Positions 15,855 through 25,787 are shown, counted from the stretch's first letter. The stretch: 64,000 bases of DNA from Streptomyces sp. CBMA29 (GCF_014596445.1 NZ_MECL01000035.1:1-64000); one strand, 5' to 3'. Translations and numbers: made by a program. Notes: generated by a model from the letters alone, not told the origin.

Positions 15855-16592
15855 ATGGCAAGTGTGCTCGTGGTCGAGGACGACCAGTTCGTACGGTCCG
15901 CCCTCATTCGGCACCTCACCGAGGCGTCCCACACGGTACGCAGCGTGGGGACGGCGCTTGAGGCGTTGCGGGAGGTCGCGCAGGTCGGCTTCGACGTGGT
16001 CATCCTCGACCTCGGCCTGCCCGACCTCGACGGCTCCGAGGCGCTGAAGATGCTGCGCGGCCTCAGCGACGTACCGGTGATCATCGCGACCGCGCGGGAC
16101 GACGAGGCCGAGGTCGTACGGCTGCTCAACGCCGGGGCCGACGACTACCTGATCAAGCCGTTCTCCGTCGAGCACCTGTCGGCCCGGCTCTCCGCCGTAC
16201 TGCGGCGCGCCCGCAGCCGGTCCGCCGCGCCCACCGCGGACGCCCTGATCCACGTCGGCGGCCTGCACATCGACGTACGCCGCCGCCAGGCGGTCCTGGA
16301 CGGCGCCGTCCTCGACCTGACCCGCCGCGAATTCGACCTGCTGGCCTTCCTCGCCGCCCGGCCCGGCGTCGTCGTCGCCCGCCGCGAACTGCTCGCCGAG
16401 GTCTGGCAGCAGTCGTACGGCGACGACCAGACCATCGACGTCCACCTGTCGTGGCTGCGCCGCAAGCTCGGCGAGACCGCGGCCAGCCCGCGCTATCTGC
16501 ACACCCTGCGCGGCGTCGGCGTCAAACTCGAACCGCCCGCCGCCCTGCCGCCCACCGCGATACCGCCCGCCCCCGCGGTGCCGCCGTCATGA
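15855..16592 (+). CDS. OmpR/PhoB-family response regulator
   Basis: The 245-residue protein has a receiver domain (acid pair in VVEDDQFVR, phospho-acceptor Asp in VVILDLGLPDLDG, Lys in YLIKPFSVEH). A winged-helix DNA-binding domain follows at about 130-225 (LDLTRREFDLLAFLAARPG ... QTIDVHLSWLRRKLG). A short Pro-rich tail ends it. It overlaps the sensor kinase gene by ATGA. The ATG at 15855 begins the canonical SVLVVEDD strand. Confidence 0.9.
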   Translation: MASVLVVEDDQFVRSALIRHLTEASHTVRSVGTALEALREVAQVGFDVVILDLGLPDLDGSEALKMLRGLSDVPVIIATARDDEAEVVRLLNAGADDYLIKPFSVEHLSARLSAVLRRARSRSAAPTADALIHVGGLHIDVRRRQAVLDGAVLDLTRREFDLLAFLAARPGVVVARRELLAEVWQQSYGDDQTIDVHLSWLRRKLGETAASPRYLHTLRGVGVKLEPPAALPPTAIPPAPAVPPS

Positions 16593-17962
16593 GATGGGCG
16601 CTGATCAAGGTGAGTCTGGCGGTGACGGCGATGGTCGTCATCGCCTTCGCCGTACCGCTCGGTCTGGTCGTCAAGGAACTGGCCCGCGACCGCGCGCTCA
16701 CCAACGCCGAACGCCAGGCCGCCGCGATCGGGCCCGCTCTGGCCATCACCACCGACCGGGGCGAGCTGGAACGCGCCATCGCCAGCACCCAGGCGGGCGC
16801 CGAGTCCCGGATCGCGCTGCGCATACCCGCCACCGCGCAGTCAGCGGCCGTCGGCATCGGCACCCCGCACGCCACCGACGCCGCGCTGCACACCGCCTCG
16901 GCGTACGGCGAGGCCGCGACCGTACGCGTCCCCGGCGGATACGCGCTGCTCCAGCCGACCGCCGTCAGCTCGGGGACGGTCGCGGTCGTCGAGGTGTTCG
17001 TGCCCGACGACGACATCAACCGCGGTGTCCCCACCGCCTGGCTGGTGCTGGCCGCCGTCGGGATCGGTCTGATCGTCGGCTCGGTCGCCATCGCCGACCG
17101 GCTCGGCACCCGCATGGTCCGCCCCGCCGCCCGGCTCGCGGGCGCCGCGCAGCGCCTCGGCGAAGGCGACCTGGCGGTACGGGTTCCCGAGGCCGGTCCC
17201 AGCGAACTGCGGTCCGCCGCGGTCGCGTTCAACGCCATGGCCGACCAGGTGGTCGAACTCCTCGCCAGCGAAAGGGAGTTGGCCGCCGACCTTTCGCACC
17301 GGCTGCGCACCCCGCTCACTGTGCTGCGGCTCAACACCGCGTCCCTCGGCGAAGGCCCGGCCGCCGACCAGACCCGCGCGGCCGTCGCCCAGCTCGAACG
17401 CGAGGTCGACCAGATCATCCGCGCCGCCCGCGAACAGCGCGGCGCCCACACCGCGACCGGCGCCGCCGGGTGCGACGCCGCCGAGGTCATCCGCGAACGG
17501 ATGGCCTTCTGGTCCGCTCTCGCCGAGGACGAGGGCCGCGAGGTCCGCTCCGCGGGGGCCGACCGACCGGTACGGGTCCCCGTCGCCCGCGCCGAACTGG
17601 CCGCCGCCCTCGACGCCATGCTCGGCAACGTCTTCCGCCACACCCCGGAGGGCACCGCCTTCGCCGTCGACGTCCACCGCGGCGACGACGCCGTCATCGT
17701 CCTCGTCTCCGACGCGGGACCCGGCCTCGCCGACCCCGCCGCCGCGCTGCGCCGCGGCCACGGCGACGGCGGCCAGGGCTCCACCGGCCTCGGCCTCGAC
17801 ATCGTCCGCCGCGTCGCCGAATCCACCGGCGGTGACCTCGCCGTCGGCCGCAGCGTCCTCGGCGGCGCCGAGATCCGCCTCTGGCTCGCCCTCTCCCCCC
17901 ACACCTCCACCCCCCACCCCACCGCCACCCACCGCCGCGCGACCCTCAAGCGCCACCGCTGA
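16589..17962 (+). CDS. Sensor histidine kinase, OmpR-system partner
   Basis: The 457-residue protein has two membrane segments (about 7-30 and 150-172) around an extracellular sensor loop. A HAMP domain, the H box DLSHRLRTPLT (about residue 235), an N-box NVFRHTPEGTA, a G1 box VSDAGPGL and a G2 box STGLGLDIV follow. This is a complete, probably active kinase. It begins inside the stop of the regulator gene (ATGA), so the pair is one operon. The stimulus is unknown. The basic, Thr/His-rich C-terminal tail is not part of the kinase fold. Confidence 0.9.
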   Translation: MRWALIKVSLAVTAMVVIAFAVPLGLVVKELARDRALTNAERQAAAIGPALAITTDRGELERAIASTQAGAESRIALRIPATAQSAAVGIGTPHATDAALHTASAYGEAATVRVPGGYALLQPTAVSSGTVAVVEVFVPDDDINRGVPTAWLVLAAVGIGLIVGSVAIADRLGTRMVRPAARLAGAAQRLGEGDLAVRVPEAGPSELRSAAVAFNAMADQVVELLASERELAADLSHRLRTPLTVLRLNTASLGEGPAADQTRAAVAQLEREVDQIIRAAREQRGAHTATGAAGCDAAEVIRERMAFWSALAEDEGREVRSAGADRPVRVPVARAELAAALDAMLGNVFRHTPEGTAFAVDVHRGDDAVIVLVSDAGPGLADPAAALRRGHGDGGQGSTGLGLDIVRRVAESTGGDLAVGRSVLGGAEIRLWLALSPHTSTPHPTATHRRATLKRHR

Positions 17963-17998
17963 CCGGGCCCGGCGCGCCGCACCTTTAACGGCTCCCTT

Positions 17999-18014
17999 GC
18001 GCTGGCTTAAGCGC
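17999..18014. promoter_or_regulatory. Palindrome upstream of the chitinase gene
   Basis: GCGCT (17999-18003) and AGCGC (18010-18014) pair around six bases. GTCC-N5-GGAC follows at about 18053-18066. Neither matches the DasR or the 14-bp LacI-type operator that I recognise elsewhere in the window. The 192-bp gap carries nothing else I can name. Confidence 0.3.
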
Positions 18015-18154
18015 GCCATAAGAACCCCGTCCGCGCCCCGGACCAGCCAATTTGTCCGTTCTGGACGCGCTAGCGTGCCAACGCGTCCCCCTCTCCCCAA
18101 CCCCGCCGTCCCCCCTCTCCCCAACCCCCCAACCCCCAAGAGGCAGGCCCGAAC

Positions 18155-19609
18155 ATGGCAACAACGCACCGCCGTCGCCCCAGCCGGAAGGTCCAACTGA
18201 TAGGCGGCCTCACCGCCGTCGCCGCCGTAGCCGGAGGCGCCTTCGCACTGGCGGGGTCGGCGAGTGCCGCGTCGGTCGGGGCGGTGTACTCCAAGACCAG
18301 CGGGTGGGACGGCGGTTACACCGGCCAGTACGAGATCACGAACTCCGCGAGCGGCGCCCTCACCGGCTGGACGCTGAAGTTCGACCTGCCCGCGGGAACG
18401 AAGATCAGCTCGCTGTGGAACGGCAGTTACCAGGTGTCGGGCCAGACGGTCACCGTCACCGCGGAGAGCTGGAACGGCACGATCGCCCCCGGCGGCAAAG
18501 TCGACGTCGGCTTCGTGACGAGCGCGTCCGGCGCGGCGGGCGACCCCGTCAACTGCCTGATCAACAACGCGAAGTGCTCGGTCTCCGACGGCCCCACTCA
18601 GACCCCGACGGGCCACCCGACGCAGACCGCGACCCCCACGCAGAAGCCCACGCAGACCCCGACGCCCACCGCCACCCCCACCTCGGGCGGCGGCGGAGGC
18701 GGCGGCACCACCGCGTCCAGCGGATTCGCCCCGTACGTCGACACCTCCCTCTACCCGGCGTACGACCTCGTCGCCGCGTCGAAGGCGAACGGCGTCAAGG
18801 AGTTCAACCTGGCCTTCCTTGTGTCCGGCGGCGGCTGCGTCCCGAAGTGGGGCGGCGTCACCGACCTGGGCAGTGACGCGGTGGCCGCGCAGATCGGCGC
18901 GCTGCGGGCGGCCGGCGGCGACGTACGCGTCTCCTTCGGCGGCGCCAACGGTACGGAGCTGGCCTCGGCGTGCTCCTCGGCGTCGGACCTGGCGGCGGCG
19001 TACGGCAAGGCCGTTGACCAGTTCAAGCTCACGAAGGTCGACTTCGACGTGGAGGGCGGCGCGCTGCCGGACACCGCGGCCAACACCCGGCGCGCGCAGG
19101 CCATCGCCCAACTCCAGAAGAGCCACAGCGGACTTGAGGTCTCGTACACGCTGCCCGCGATGCCGACAGGGCTCACGCAGGACGGCATCAACCTGCTGAG
19201 CAACGCCAAGACCAACGGGGTGGACATCCACGCCGTCAACATCATGGCGATGGACTACGGCTCCTCGTTCAGCGGTGACATGGGCCAGTACGCGATCGAC
19301 GGCGCGACCGCCACGCAGGCGCAGGTCAAGAGCGTGCTCGGGATCTCCGACGCCGCCGCGTGGAAGAAGATCGCGGTGACGCCGATGATCGGCGTCAACG
19401 ACGTCGCCACGGAGACCTTCACCGTTCAGGACGCCACGCAGTTGGTGACCTTCGCCAAGTCCAAGGGCCTGGCGTGGCTGTCGATGTGGTCCGCGACCCG
19501 CGACAAGCAGTGCGCGGGCGGCGCGCAGAGCTGGGCCGACGCCTCGTGCAGCTCGATCGTGCAGAGCGCGGGCGCCTTCTCCAAGGCGTTCGCCGCGTAC
19601 ACCGGCTGA
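18155..19609 (+). CDS. Secreted family 18 chitinase with N-terminal CBM2
   Basis: The 484-residue protein has a twin-basic signal peptide ending near ASAAS (about 39). A CBM2 cellulose/chitin-binding domain (about 40-148) follows, then a Thr/Pro linker, a poly-Gly run and a GH18 barrel (about 188-484). The barrel has the catalytic VDFDVEGG (DxxDxDxE type), with Glu near residue 301, plus the conserved INIMAMDYG strand. It hydrolyses beta-1,4 GlcNAc links in chitin by substrate-assisted catalysis. The upstream gap shows no 14-bp LacI-type operator, so its control differs from the cellulases. A strong hairpin terminates it. Confidence 0.93.
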   Translation: MATTHRRRPSRKVQLIGGLTAVAAVAGGAFALAGSASAASVGAVYSKTSGWDGGYTGQYEITNSASGALTGWTLKFDLPAGTKISSLWNGSYQVSGQTVTVTAESWNGTIAPGGKVDVGFVTSASGAAGDPVNCLINNAKCSVSDGPTQTPTGHPTQTATPTQKPTQTPTPTATPTSGGGGGGGTTASSGFAPYVDTSLYPAYDLVAASKANGVKEFNLAFLVSGGGCVPKWGGVTDLGSDAVAAQIGALRAAGGDVRVSFGGANGTELASACSSASDLAAAYGKAVDQFKLTKVDFDVEGGALPDTAANTRRAQAIAQLQKSHSGLEVSYTLPAMPTGLTQDGINLLSNAKTNGVDIHAVNIMAMDYGSSFSGDMGQYAIDGATATQAQVKSVLGISDAAAWKKIAVTPMIGVNDVATETFTVQDATQLVTFAKSKGLAWLSMWSATRDKQCAGGAQSWADASCSSIVQSAGAFSKAFAAYTG

Positions 19610-19636
19610 CGGTCCCCGTACGCGACACCCCGCAGC

Positions 19637-19684
19637 CGTACGGCCGCTCCTCTCCTACCCCCACGGGAGAGGAACGGCCGTACG
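19637..19684. terminator. Bidirectional terminator hairpin
   Basis: CGTACGGCCG (19637-19646) pairs perfectly with CGGCCGTACG (19675-19684), and TCCTCTCC pairs inside it with GGAGAGGA. It sits between the convergent chitinase and aspD genes and should stop both transcripts. Confidence 0.75.
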
Positions 19685-19706
19685 TGCGAAGCCGCCTGAT
19701 GTGACG

Positions 19707-21362
19707 TCAGGCCGTCTGTTCCTGCCACTCCGCGTGGTAGGCGTTGAAGATCTCGCGCAGGTGGTGCCCGATCTTCAGATAGTCGAGGTCGTCCAGATTG
19801 GCGAGCGAGACGCGTACCGACCACTGCGGGCCGTCGAAGCCGCCGCCGTTGAGCAGCACCACCGAGGTCTGCTCGGCGAGCCGGAACAGCGGGTCGACCG
19901 GCTCGTAGGTGGCCTCCAGATAGTCCGCGAAGGCCCTGCCGTGGGTGCGCTCCGCCTCGGCGAGCAGGTCGAGTTCGATGTAGTAGCCCGCCCGCTCCGG
20001 GTCCTCGGCGATCTTCATCCGGGCGCCTTCGAGCAGCAGATCGAGCCGCTGTCGCACGATCGCCCGGATGCGGCGCTTGTACGCCTGGCCCTCCTCCAGC
20101 ATGTCGAAGAGCGAGAAGAGCGTCATCATCGCCTGCTGCGGCAGCGACAGACCCGCGGTGTGGTTCAGCGCCACCTGGCGGGAGTCGGCGACCAGCCGGT
20201 CGATGAAGCGGATACCGCCGGGGTCGAGGCTGAGCGTCCCGTACCGCGCGGCCAGCCGGTCCTTCTCCGCCCCGGGGAGCGCGGCGATCATCTCGTCGAT
20301 CACATTGTCGTCGTGCAGGGCGATGACGCCGAGCCGCCAGCCGGTGCAGCCGTAGTGCTTGGAGTAGGAGTAGACCAGCAGGGTGTTGCGCGGCACTTCG
20401 GCGGCGATCGAGCGGAAGCCTTCCACGAAGGTGCCGTAGACGTCGTCGGTGACGATCAGCAGACCGGGGTTGCTGGTCGCGACGATCTCGCGGATCTGTG
20501 TCACCACCCGCTCGCTGAGCGCCAGCGACGGCGGATTGCTCGGGTTGACAAGGCAGACCAGTTTGACGTCGGGGTCGGCCAGCTTGGCGACCTCCTCGGG
20601 GGGATAGCGCCATTCGCGTACGCCGGTGCCGGCGAAGAGGTCGGCCTCCACCAGCACGACCTCGAAGCCGTACGTGTCCAGTTCGGGGATCTCGATGTAC
20701 GGGGTGAACACCGGCACCATCAGGGCGATCTTGTCGCCCTTGTGCAGCAGGCCGTTCTTCATCAGCGAGTCGAAGATGTAGCACATCGCGGCGGTGCCGC
20801 CCTCGGTGGCGAACAGGCGCAGATCGCCCGCGCCCTGCGGCGGCCTGCCCGCGAACATCTCGTCACCGAGGTAGCCGCGCACGATCCGCTCGGCGTGGGT
20901 CAGCATCCGGTCGGGGACGGGATAGTTGTCGCCGATGGAGGCGTCGGCCAGTTCGTGCAGGAACGCGTCCCGGTCGAACCCGAAGCGCTGGAGGGCGTGC
21001 TGGACGCAGGCGCCGAGCATGTCGATGCCGGGCAGGTCCGGGTGCTGCCGGACGAAGGCGTCGAAGCGGCCGCCGATGCCCTGCTTCTCCGGCATGCCGC
21101 CGAGGTTGTCGGCCGTCCACACCCGACGGGATTCGGAGAGCGCGAAGTGGCCGAGGGCGAGATACGCCTCGCGGGGGCCGGTGGCGATCCAGTTGGGGTT
21201 GCCACGGCCCGCGTTGAGCATCGCGCGGGCGGTGGTCTCCTTCTGCCCCGGCTTGTCCTCCTGCTCGCTCTGCGCGATCTCGATGAATTTGTCCTTCAGC
21301 TCGAACGGGCTGAGCTGCGCGAAGGACTGGATCTCGGCGCGGGTGAACCGGGTTTTGGGCAC
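19707..21362 (-). CDS. aspD: Aspartate 4-decarboxylase / aspartate aminotransferase (PLP enzyme)
   Basis: The 551-residue protein has a fold-type I aminotransferase fold. The PLP lysine lies in YSYSKHYGCTGWRLG, VNPSNPPSLALS is the NPxNP-type strand, and the C-terminal RVSLANLDD carries the carboxylate-binding Arg. Its length and N-terminal extension match aspartate 4-decarboxylase (EC 4.1.1.12), which makes L-alanine and CO2. It follows aspT by 74 bases on the same strand, the order expected for the aspartate:alanine exchange pair. The GTG at 21362 was chosen because GGGAG lies about 7 bases upstream; a GTG 15 bases earlier is also possible. Confidence 0.9.
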   Translation of the reverse strand: MPKTRFTRAEIQSFAQLSPFELKDKFIEIAQSEQEDKPGQKETTARAMLNAGRGNPNWIATGPREAYLALGHFALSESRRVWTADNLGGMPEKQGIGGRFDAFVRQHPDLPGIDMLGACVQHALQRFGFDRDAFLHELADASIGDNYPVPDRMLTHAERIVRGYLGDEMFAGRPPQGAGDLRLFATEGGTAAMCYIFDSLMKNGLLHKGDKIALMVPVFTPYIEIPELDTYGFEVVLVEADLFAGTGVREWRYPPEEVAKLADPDVKLVCLVNPSNPPSLALSERVVTQIREIVATSNPGLLIVTDDVYGTFVEGFRSIAAEVPRNTLLVYSYSKHYGCTGWRLGVIALHDDNVIDEMIAALPGAEKDRLAARYGTLSLDPGGIRFIDRLVADSRQVALNHTAGLSLPQQAMMTLFSLFDMLEEGQAYKRRIRAIVRQRLDLLLEGARMKIAEDPERAGYYIELDLLAEAERTHGRAFADYLEATYEPVDPLFRLAEQTSVVLLNGGGFDGPQWSVRVSLANLDDLDYLKIGHHLREIFNAYHAEWQEQTA

Positions 21363-21436
21363 GGCATGCTCCCTCACGGATGTCAGTGGGTCTCGGTGGG
21401 CGTCATGGGTCTCAGCGGGCGTTCAGGCGCGGCCGG

Positions 21437-23113
21437 TCAGGAGCCGAGGACGCCGACGAGGACGGGGCCGGTGAGCGGCAGCAGGAAGTTCGACAGCGCG
21501 TAGGTGACCGTGTAGCCGAGCAGCGGTACGGAACTCTGCGCCACCTGGGTGATCGAGGTGATCGCGGGCGTCGAGCACTGCTGTCCCGCGATGGCGCCGA
21601 TCAGCACCGGTTTCTCGATCTTCAGCAGCTTCAGGCCGACGAAGAGCGAGATCGCCGCCGGGATCAGCACCATGCCGATACCGGCCAGCGGCAGCAGCGC
21701 GCCGTACTGCTTCAGCAGCGGACCGGCCTGTGGTCCCGAGGCCAGGCCCGTACAGGCGATGAAGACCGCGAGGCCCAGGTCCTTGATGGTGGCCGCGGCC
21801 TGCGGCGGGAAGGCGCCGAAGGTCTGCCGCTGGGAGCGGAACCAGCCGAAGACCAGCCCCGACACCAGGCAGCCGCCGCCGGTGCCCAGCGACAGCGGGA
21901 TGTCGCCGATGTGGATGACGATCTGGCCGAGCAGCGCGCCGACGGCGATGCCCAGGCCGAGGTAGACGAAGTCGGTGCTGTCGTTCTTGACCACCGCGCC
22001 GATCCGTGCGGCGACTTTGCCCAGCCCCGCGCGGGCGCCGACCAGGGTCAGGACGTCGCCCCGGCGCAGTTCGGTGTCGGGGGAGGCGGGCATGTGCTGC
22101 TCGCCCCTGAGTACGTCGGTGACGTAGACGCCTGCCCCGGTGAACTCCGGGTGCCGCTTTTGGAGGTCGTCGATGGTGTGGCCGTCTGAGGCCCGTTCGG
22201 TCAGCGCGACCTGGCTGCTGGCCAGCGGCGCGTCGAGCCCCGGGATGGCGGAGGTCTCGGGCCCGATCTCGCGGCCCGCCTCGATGGTGTTGGCCCGGCG
22301 GCCGACCACCATCACCAGGTCGGACAGGATCAGCTCCACCTCGGGCGCGGGGGTGATGGTGGCACTGCCGCGCCTGATGCCCTCGACGGTGACCCGGCCG
22401 CCGAGTCCGGCCTCCAGGTCGCCGACGGTGCGGCCGTCGGCGAGCGTCACCAGGAAGGTGCGGCCGACCATGCCGGGCAGCGGCTCGCGCTCGTCGGCTT
22501 CCAGCGACGGCGCGTCGCCGCGCATCCGCAGCCACATCTCGCGCGAGGCGTCCCGCAGGTTGATCCGGAGCATCATCGGCAGGATCTGGCTGGTGAACAG
22601 CACGATGGTGACCAGGCCGAAGAGATAGCAGACGGTGTACGCGGTGGCCACATGGCCCTGGTAGTCCTTGACCTGGTCCGGGGTCAGTCCTGACAGCTTG
22701 CCGATGGCCTCGGTCGCGGTACCGACCACCGCGGACTCGGTCGCCGCGCCCGCCAGGATGCCGGAGGCGGTGCCGACGTCCAGGTCGAACGCCTTGGCGA
22801 GGCCGTAGGCGATACACAGGACCGTGACCATCTCGATCAGAGACAGGACGCCGAAGGTGAGGCCGCGCCGGTTGAAGTTGGCGAAGAACTGAGGGCCCGC
22901 CATATAGCCCAGGGCGAAGATGAACAGCGCGAAGAAGACGGTCTTGACGTCGTCCGCGACGGTGACCTTCTGCGTGCCGAGCAGCAGCGATACGATCAGC
23001 GTGCCGCAGATGCCGCCCAGTGTGATCGGGCCGACCCGCAGCTTGCCGACCAGATAGCCGGCGGCGAGGCAGAGGAAGAGGGCAAGTTCCGGATGGTCGC
23101 GCAGAACGCCCAT
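21437..23113 (-). CDS. aspT: Aspartate:alanine antiporter
   Basis: The 558-residue membrane protein has about eight to ten hydrophobic segments in two blocks (residues 5-185 and 375-555). A cytoplasmic region between them contains two TrkA_C-like segments (VGDLEAGLGGRVTVEGI and TIDDLQKRHPEFTGAGV). This is the layout of the AspT/YidE (AAEx) family. It swaps external aspartate for internal alanine. With the decarboxylase next door it forms an electrogenic, proton-consuming cycle that yields proton-motive force. It begins at the ATG 23113, upstream of aspD in the same operon. Confidence 0.9.
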   Translation of the reverse strand: MGVLRDHPELALFLCLAAGYLVGKLRVGPITLGGICGTLIVSLLLGTQKVTVADDVKTVFFALFIFALGYMAGPQFFANFNRRGLTFGVLSLIEMVTVLCIAYGLAKAFDLDVGTASGILAGAATESAVVGTATEAIGKLSGLTPDQVKDYQGHVATAYTVCYLFGLVTIVLFTSQILPMMLRINLRDASREMWLRMRGDAPSLEADEREPLPGMVGRTFLVTLADGRTVGDLEAGLGGRVTVEGIRRGSATITPAPEVELILSDLVMVVGRRANTIEAGREIGPETSAIPGLDAPLASSQVALTERASDGHTIDDLQKRHPEFTGAGVYVTDVLRGEQHMPASPDTELRRGDVLTLVGARAGLGKVAARIGAVVKNDSTDFVYLGLGIAVGALLGQIVIHIGDIPLSLGTGGGCLVSGLVFGWFRSQRQTFGAFPPQAAATIKDLGLAVFIACTGLASGPQAGPLLKQYGALLPLAGIGMVLIPAAISLFVGLKLLKIEKPVLIGAIAGQQCSTPAITSITQVAQSSVPLLGYTVTYALSNFLLPLTGPVLVGVLGS

Positions 23114-23185
23114 GTCAGGACGGCCGGACCGGCGACAGCGGTGTAAATCGGTACATAGCTCACAAAATAGCAGCGCGAACAGCGC

Positions 23186-23227
23186 GGAGCGGTACGGACA
23201 GCACCCTCGAGCTGTCCGTACCGCTCC
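23186..23227. terminator. Strong hairpin between bglC and aspT
   Basis: GGAGCGGTACGGACAGC (23186-23202) pairs perfectly with GCTGTCCGTACCGCTCC (23211-23227) around an eight-base loop. It lies between the 3' end of bglC and the start of aspT, both on the minus strand, so it separates the two operons. T residues follow only on the plus strand. Confidence 0.7.
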
Positions 23228-23239
23228 TTTTCCGTTCCC

Positions 23240-24721
23240 TCAGGAAGCCCCGTCCTCCTCCGCGGCTCCCTGAAGGACGTTCTCGCGGGCGACGGCCGCG
23301 TACCAGTGGGCGCTCTGCTTGGGGATGCGGCGCTGTGTGCCGAAGTCGACGTAGACCGCGCCGAACCGCTTGCTGTAGCCGTACGCCCACTCGAAGTTGT
23401 CCATCAGCGACCACAGGAAGTAGCCGCGTACGTCCACGCCGTCGGCGATCGTGCGGTGGATCGCCGCGAGGTGGCTGCGCAGATACGCGATCCGCTCCGG
23501 GTCGTTGACCGTGCCCTCGGGCGAGATGTAGTCGTCGTAGGCGGCGCCGTTCTCGGTGACCATCAGCGGCAGCCCCGGGTGCTCGCGCGCCACCCGGTGA
23601 ATGAGGTCGTACAGGCCGGTGGCGTCCACCGCCCAGCGCATCGCGGTGGTCTCGCCGGGCGGCAGGTGGAAGGCGACGTGCTCCGAGCCGGGCCACGGCG
23701 AGTGGTCGCTGGCGCCGTGCCCGTCGTTGCGGGGCACGTCGGGTCCGTCGGCGCGCTGCTTGCCGTCCGAAACCAGCGTCGGCGTGTAGTAGTTGATGCC
23801 CAGCAGGTCGATCGGCCGGGAGATCTCCGCGAGGTCGCCCTGCCGTACCAGGGACTCCCAGTCCACCAAGTGGGCGGTGTCCGCGAGGAGATCGGCCGGG
23901 TAGTCGCCGCCGAGGATCGGGCCGAGGAAGACCCGGTTGCCGACCGCGTCGATCCGGCGGGCCGCGTCGAGGTCGCCCGACGAGGTGGTCAGCGGGCGGA
24001 TCTGGTGCAGATTGAGGGTGATCGAGGTCTGCGCGGCGGCGGGCAGCACGGAGCGCAGGACCCCGATCGCCTTGCCGTGTGCGAGGTTGAGGTGGTGGAC
24101 GGCCCGCAGCGCCGACTCCGGCTCGGTGCGGCCCGGCGCGTGCACACCGGAGCCGTAGCCGAGGAAGGCCGAGCACCAGGGCTCGTTGAGAGTCGTCCAG
24201 TACGGCACCCGGTCGCCGATCGCGCCGGCCACCAGCGCCGCGTAGTCGGCGAACCGCTCGGCGGTGTCGCGTACCGTCCAGCCGCCGACGTCCTCCAGGT
24301 CCTGCGGCAGGTCCCAGTGGTAGAGGGTGGCCACCGGCGTGATGCCGCGGTCGAGGAGTTCGTCGGTGAGCGAGCGGTAGAAGTCGAGGCCGCGCTGGAC
24401 GGCCGGGCCGCGCCCGGTCGGCTGCACGCGCGACCAGGAGACGGAGAACCGGTACGCGGCCAGGCCCAGGTCGGACATGAGCGCGACGTCGTCGCGGAAG
24501 CGGTGGTAGTGGTCGGCCGCGATGTCACCCGTGTCCCCGTTGTGGACGCGGCCGGGCGTGTGGCTGAAGGTGTCCCAGATCGAAGGGGTGCGGCCGTCCT
24601 CGGCCGCGGCGCCCTCGATCTGGTAGGCGGCGGTGGCCGCCCCCCAGACGAAGCCGGGGGGAAAGCGGAGCGAGGCCGAGACATTGGCGCTCTCGGCGCT
24701 CTCGGAGCGGACAGCGGTCAT
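23240..24721 (-). CDS. bglC: Family 1 beta-glucosidase (intracellular cellobiase)
   Basis: The 493-residue protein is a complete GH1 enzyme: [18 protein letters not shown] at the start, the acid/base Glu in [11 protein letters not shown] and the nucleophile Glu in [10 protein letters not shown]. It has no signal peptide, so it should act in the cytoplasm on cellobiose and cellodextrins brought in by the transporter just upstream. It is the last gene of the cebEFG-bglC cluster, 126 bases after cebG. In that gap CGGGGAGTTCGC is repeated, without an operator-like palindrome. A GGAG ribosome site supports the ATG 24721. The gene name follows the Streptomyces bglC convention. Confidence 0.92.
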   Translation of the reverse strand: MTAVRSESAESANVSASLRFPPGFVWGAATAAYQIEGAAAEDGRTPSIWDTFSHTPGRVHNGDTGDIAADHYHRFRDDVALMSDLGLAAYRFSVSWSRVQPTGRGPAVQRGLDFYRSLTDELLDRGITPVATLYHWDLPQDLEDVGGWTVRDTAERFADYAALVAGAIGDRVPYWTTLNEPWCSAFLGYGSGVHAPGRTEPESALRAVHHLNLAHGKAIGVLRSVLPAAAQTSITLNLHQIRPLTTSSGDLDAARRIDAVGNRVFLGPILGGDYPADLLADTAHLVDWESLVRQGDLAEISRPIDLLGINYYTPTLVSDGKQRADGPDVPRNDGHGASDHSPWPGSEHVAFHLPPGETTAMRWAVDATGLYDLIHRVAREHPGLPLMVTENGAAYDDYISPEGTVNDPERIAYLRSHLAAIHRTIADGVDVRGYFLWSLMDNFEWAYGYSKRFGAVYVDFGTQRRIPKQSAHWYAAVARENVLQGAAEEDGAS

Positions 24722-24847
24722 AACGGGGGACTCCAGGGGAATCAGGGGTAAGCGGGGGAGGGGGCCAACAGGACGCTTCTCAGGGGGAGTTCTTGGTGAG
24801 CTCAGGGGAGGCGCGGGGAGTTCGCGCGCGGGGAGTTCGCCGAGGGT

Positions 24848-25783
24848 TCAGCTCTTGACGGCACCTGCCGTGATGCCGCCGACGATGTGCTTGCCGAGGA
24901 CCGCGAAGACCAGCAGCAGCGGCAGCGTGGCGACCAGCGCGCCCGTCACCACGATCGAGTGGTCGATGGTGTGGTCACCGGAACCCAGACCGGCCAGCGC
25001 GACCTGAACCGTCGGGTTCTGCTGGTTGAGCGCGATGAACGGCCAGAAGAAGTCGTTCCACGACTGCACGAACACCAGCATTCCCAGTACGGCCATCGCG
25101 GGCCGCGCCACCGGGAACACCACGTGCCAGATGATCCGCAGGCTGTGCGCGCCGTCCACCCGCGCCGCCTCGACCAGTTCGATCGGCAGCGCCTCGGACA
25201 GGAACTGCCGCATGAAGAACACGCCGAAGGCGGCCACCAGCGACGGCAGGATGACGGACTGGATGTGCCCGACCCAGCCCAGGTTGGTGATGATCTGGTA
25301 GAGCGGGATCACGCTGAGCTGCGGCGGGATCGTCATCGTCGCGACCACCAGCATCAGCAGCGCGTTACGGCCGCGGAACTGGAGCTTGGCGAAGGCGAAT
25401 CCGGCGAGCGTCGCGAACATCACCGTGCTGAACGACACGAAGCCCGCCACGATCGTGGAGTTGATCAGCGCCTTGCCCATGTCGACCTGGTCCCACACGA
25501 TGTGCAGGTTGTCGATCAGATGGCTGCCGGGCAGCAGCGGCATCGGCGGCGTGACGATCTCGGCGTCCGTGCGCGACGCCGCCACCACCGTCCAGTACAG
25601 CGGGAACAGCGAGATCAGCGCCGCGACGACGAGGATCACGTACGCGACCGGGCCCGCGTGTTCCTGCTTGCCCGCCCCGCTCCTGCGCAGGAACCGGCGA
25701 CGCGGCGGCTTGGGCGGCGGTACGGCGGTGGACCGCCGCGACGGCGCGGCCCCGAACGCTTGCGTTTCGGTTGTCTGTGCCAT
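24848..25783 (-). CDS. cebG: Cellobiose/cellotriose ABC transporter permease 2
   Basis: The 311-residue protein has six membrane segments (from about residue 45), after a basic Pro-rich N-terminus. It carries the EAA loop VEAARVDGAHSLRIIWHVVFPVARPA that contacts the ATPase. It is a MalG-type permease and the partner of the gene upstream, whose stop lies four bases before this ATG. No ATPase is encoded here, as expected for Ceb systems, which share the distant MsiK ATPase. The substrate is inferred from the operon. Confidence 0.9.
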   Translation of the reverse strand: MAQTTETQAFGAAPSRRSTAVPPPKPPRRRFLRRSGAGKQEHAGPVAYVILVVAALISLFPLYWTVVAASRTDAEIVTPPMPLLPGSHLIDNLHIVWDQVDMGKALINSTIVAGFVSFSTVMFATLAGFAFAKLQFRGRNALLMLVVATMTIPPQLSVIPLYQIITNLGWVGHIQSVILPSLVAAFGVFFMRQFLSEALPIELVEAARVDGAHSLRIIWHVVFPVARPAMAVLGMLVFVQSWNDFFWPFIALNQQNPTVQVALAGLGSGDHTIDHSIVVTGALVATLPLLLVFAVLGKHIVGGITAGAVKS

Positions 25784-25787
25784 GAGG

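Noticed and set aside
18000-18154. A DasR or 14-bp LacI-type operator upstream of the chitinase gene
   Set aside because: Neither motif is present; only an unrelated GCGCT-N6-AGCGC palindrome is found.
16841-19231. A 796-codon minus-strand open frame opposite the kinase and chitinase genes
   Set aside because: It is antisense to two clear genes with family motifs and reads as a shadow of their third-position GC bias.
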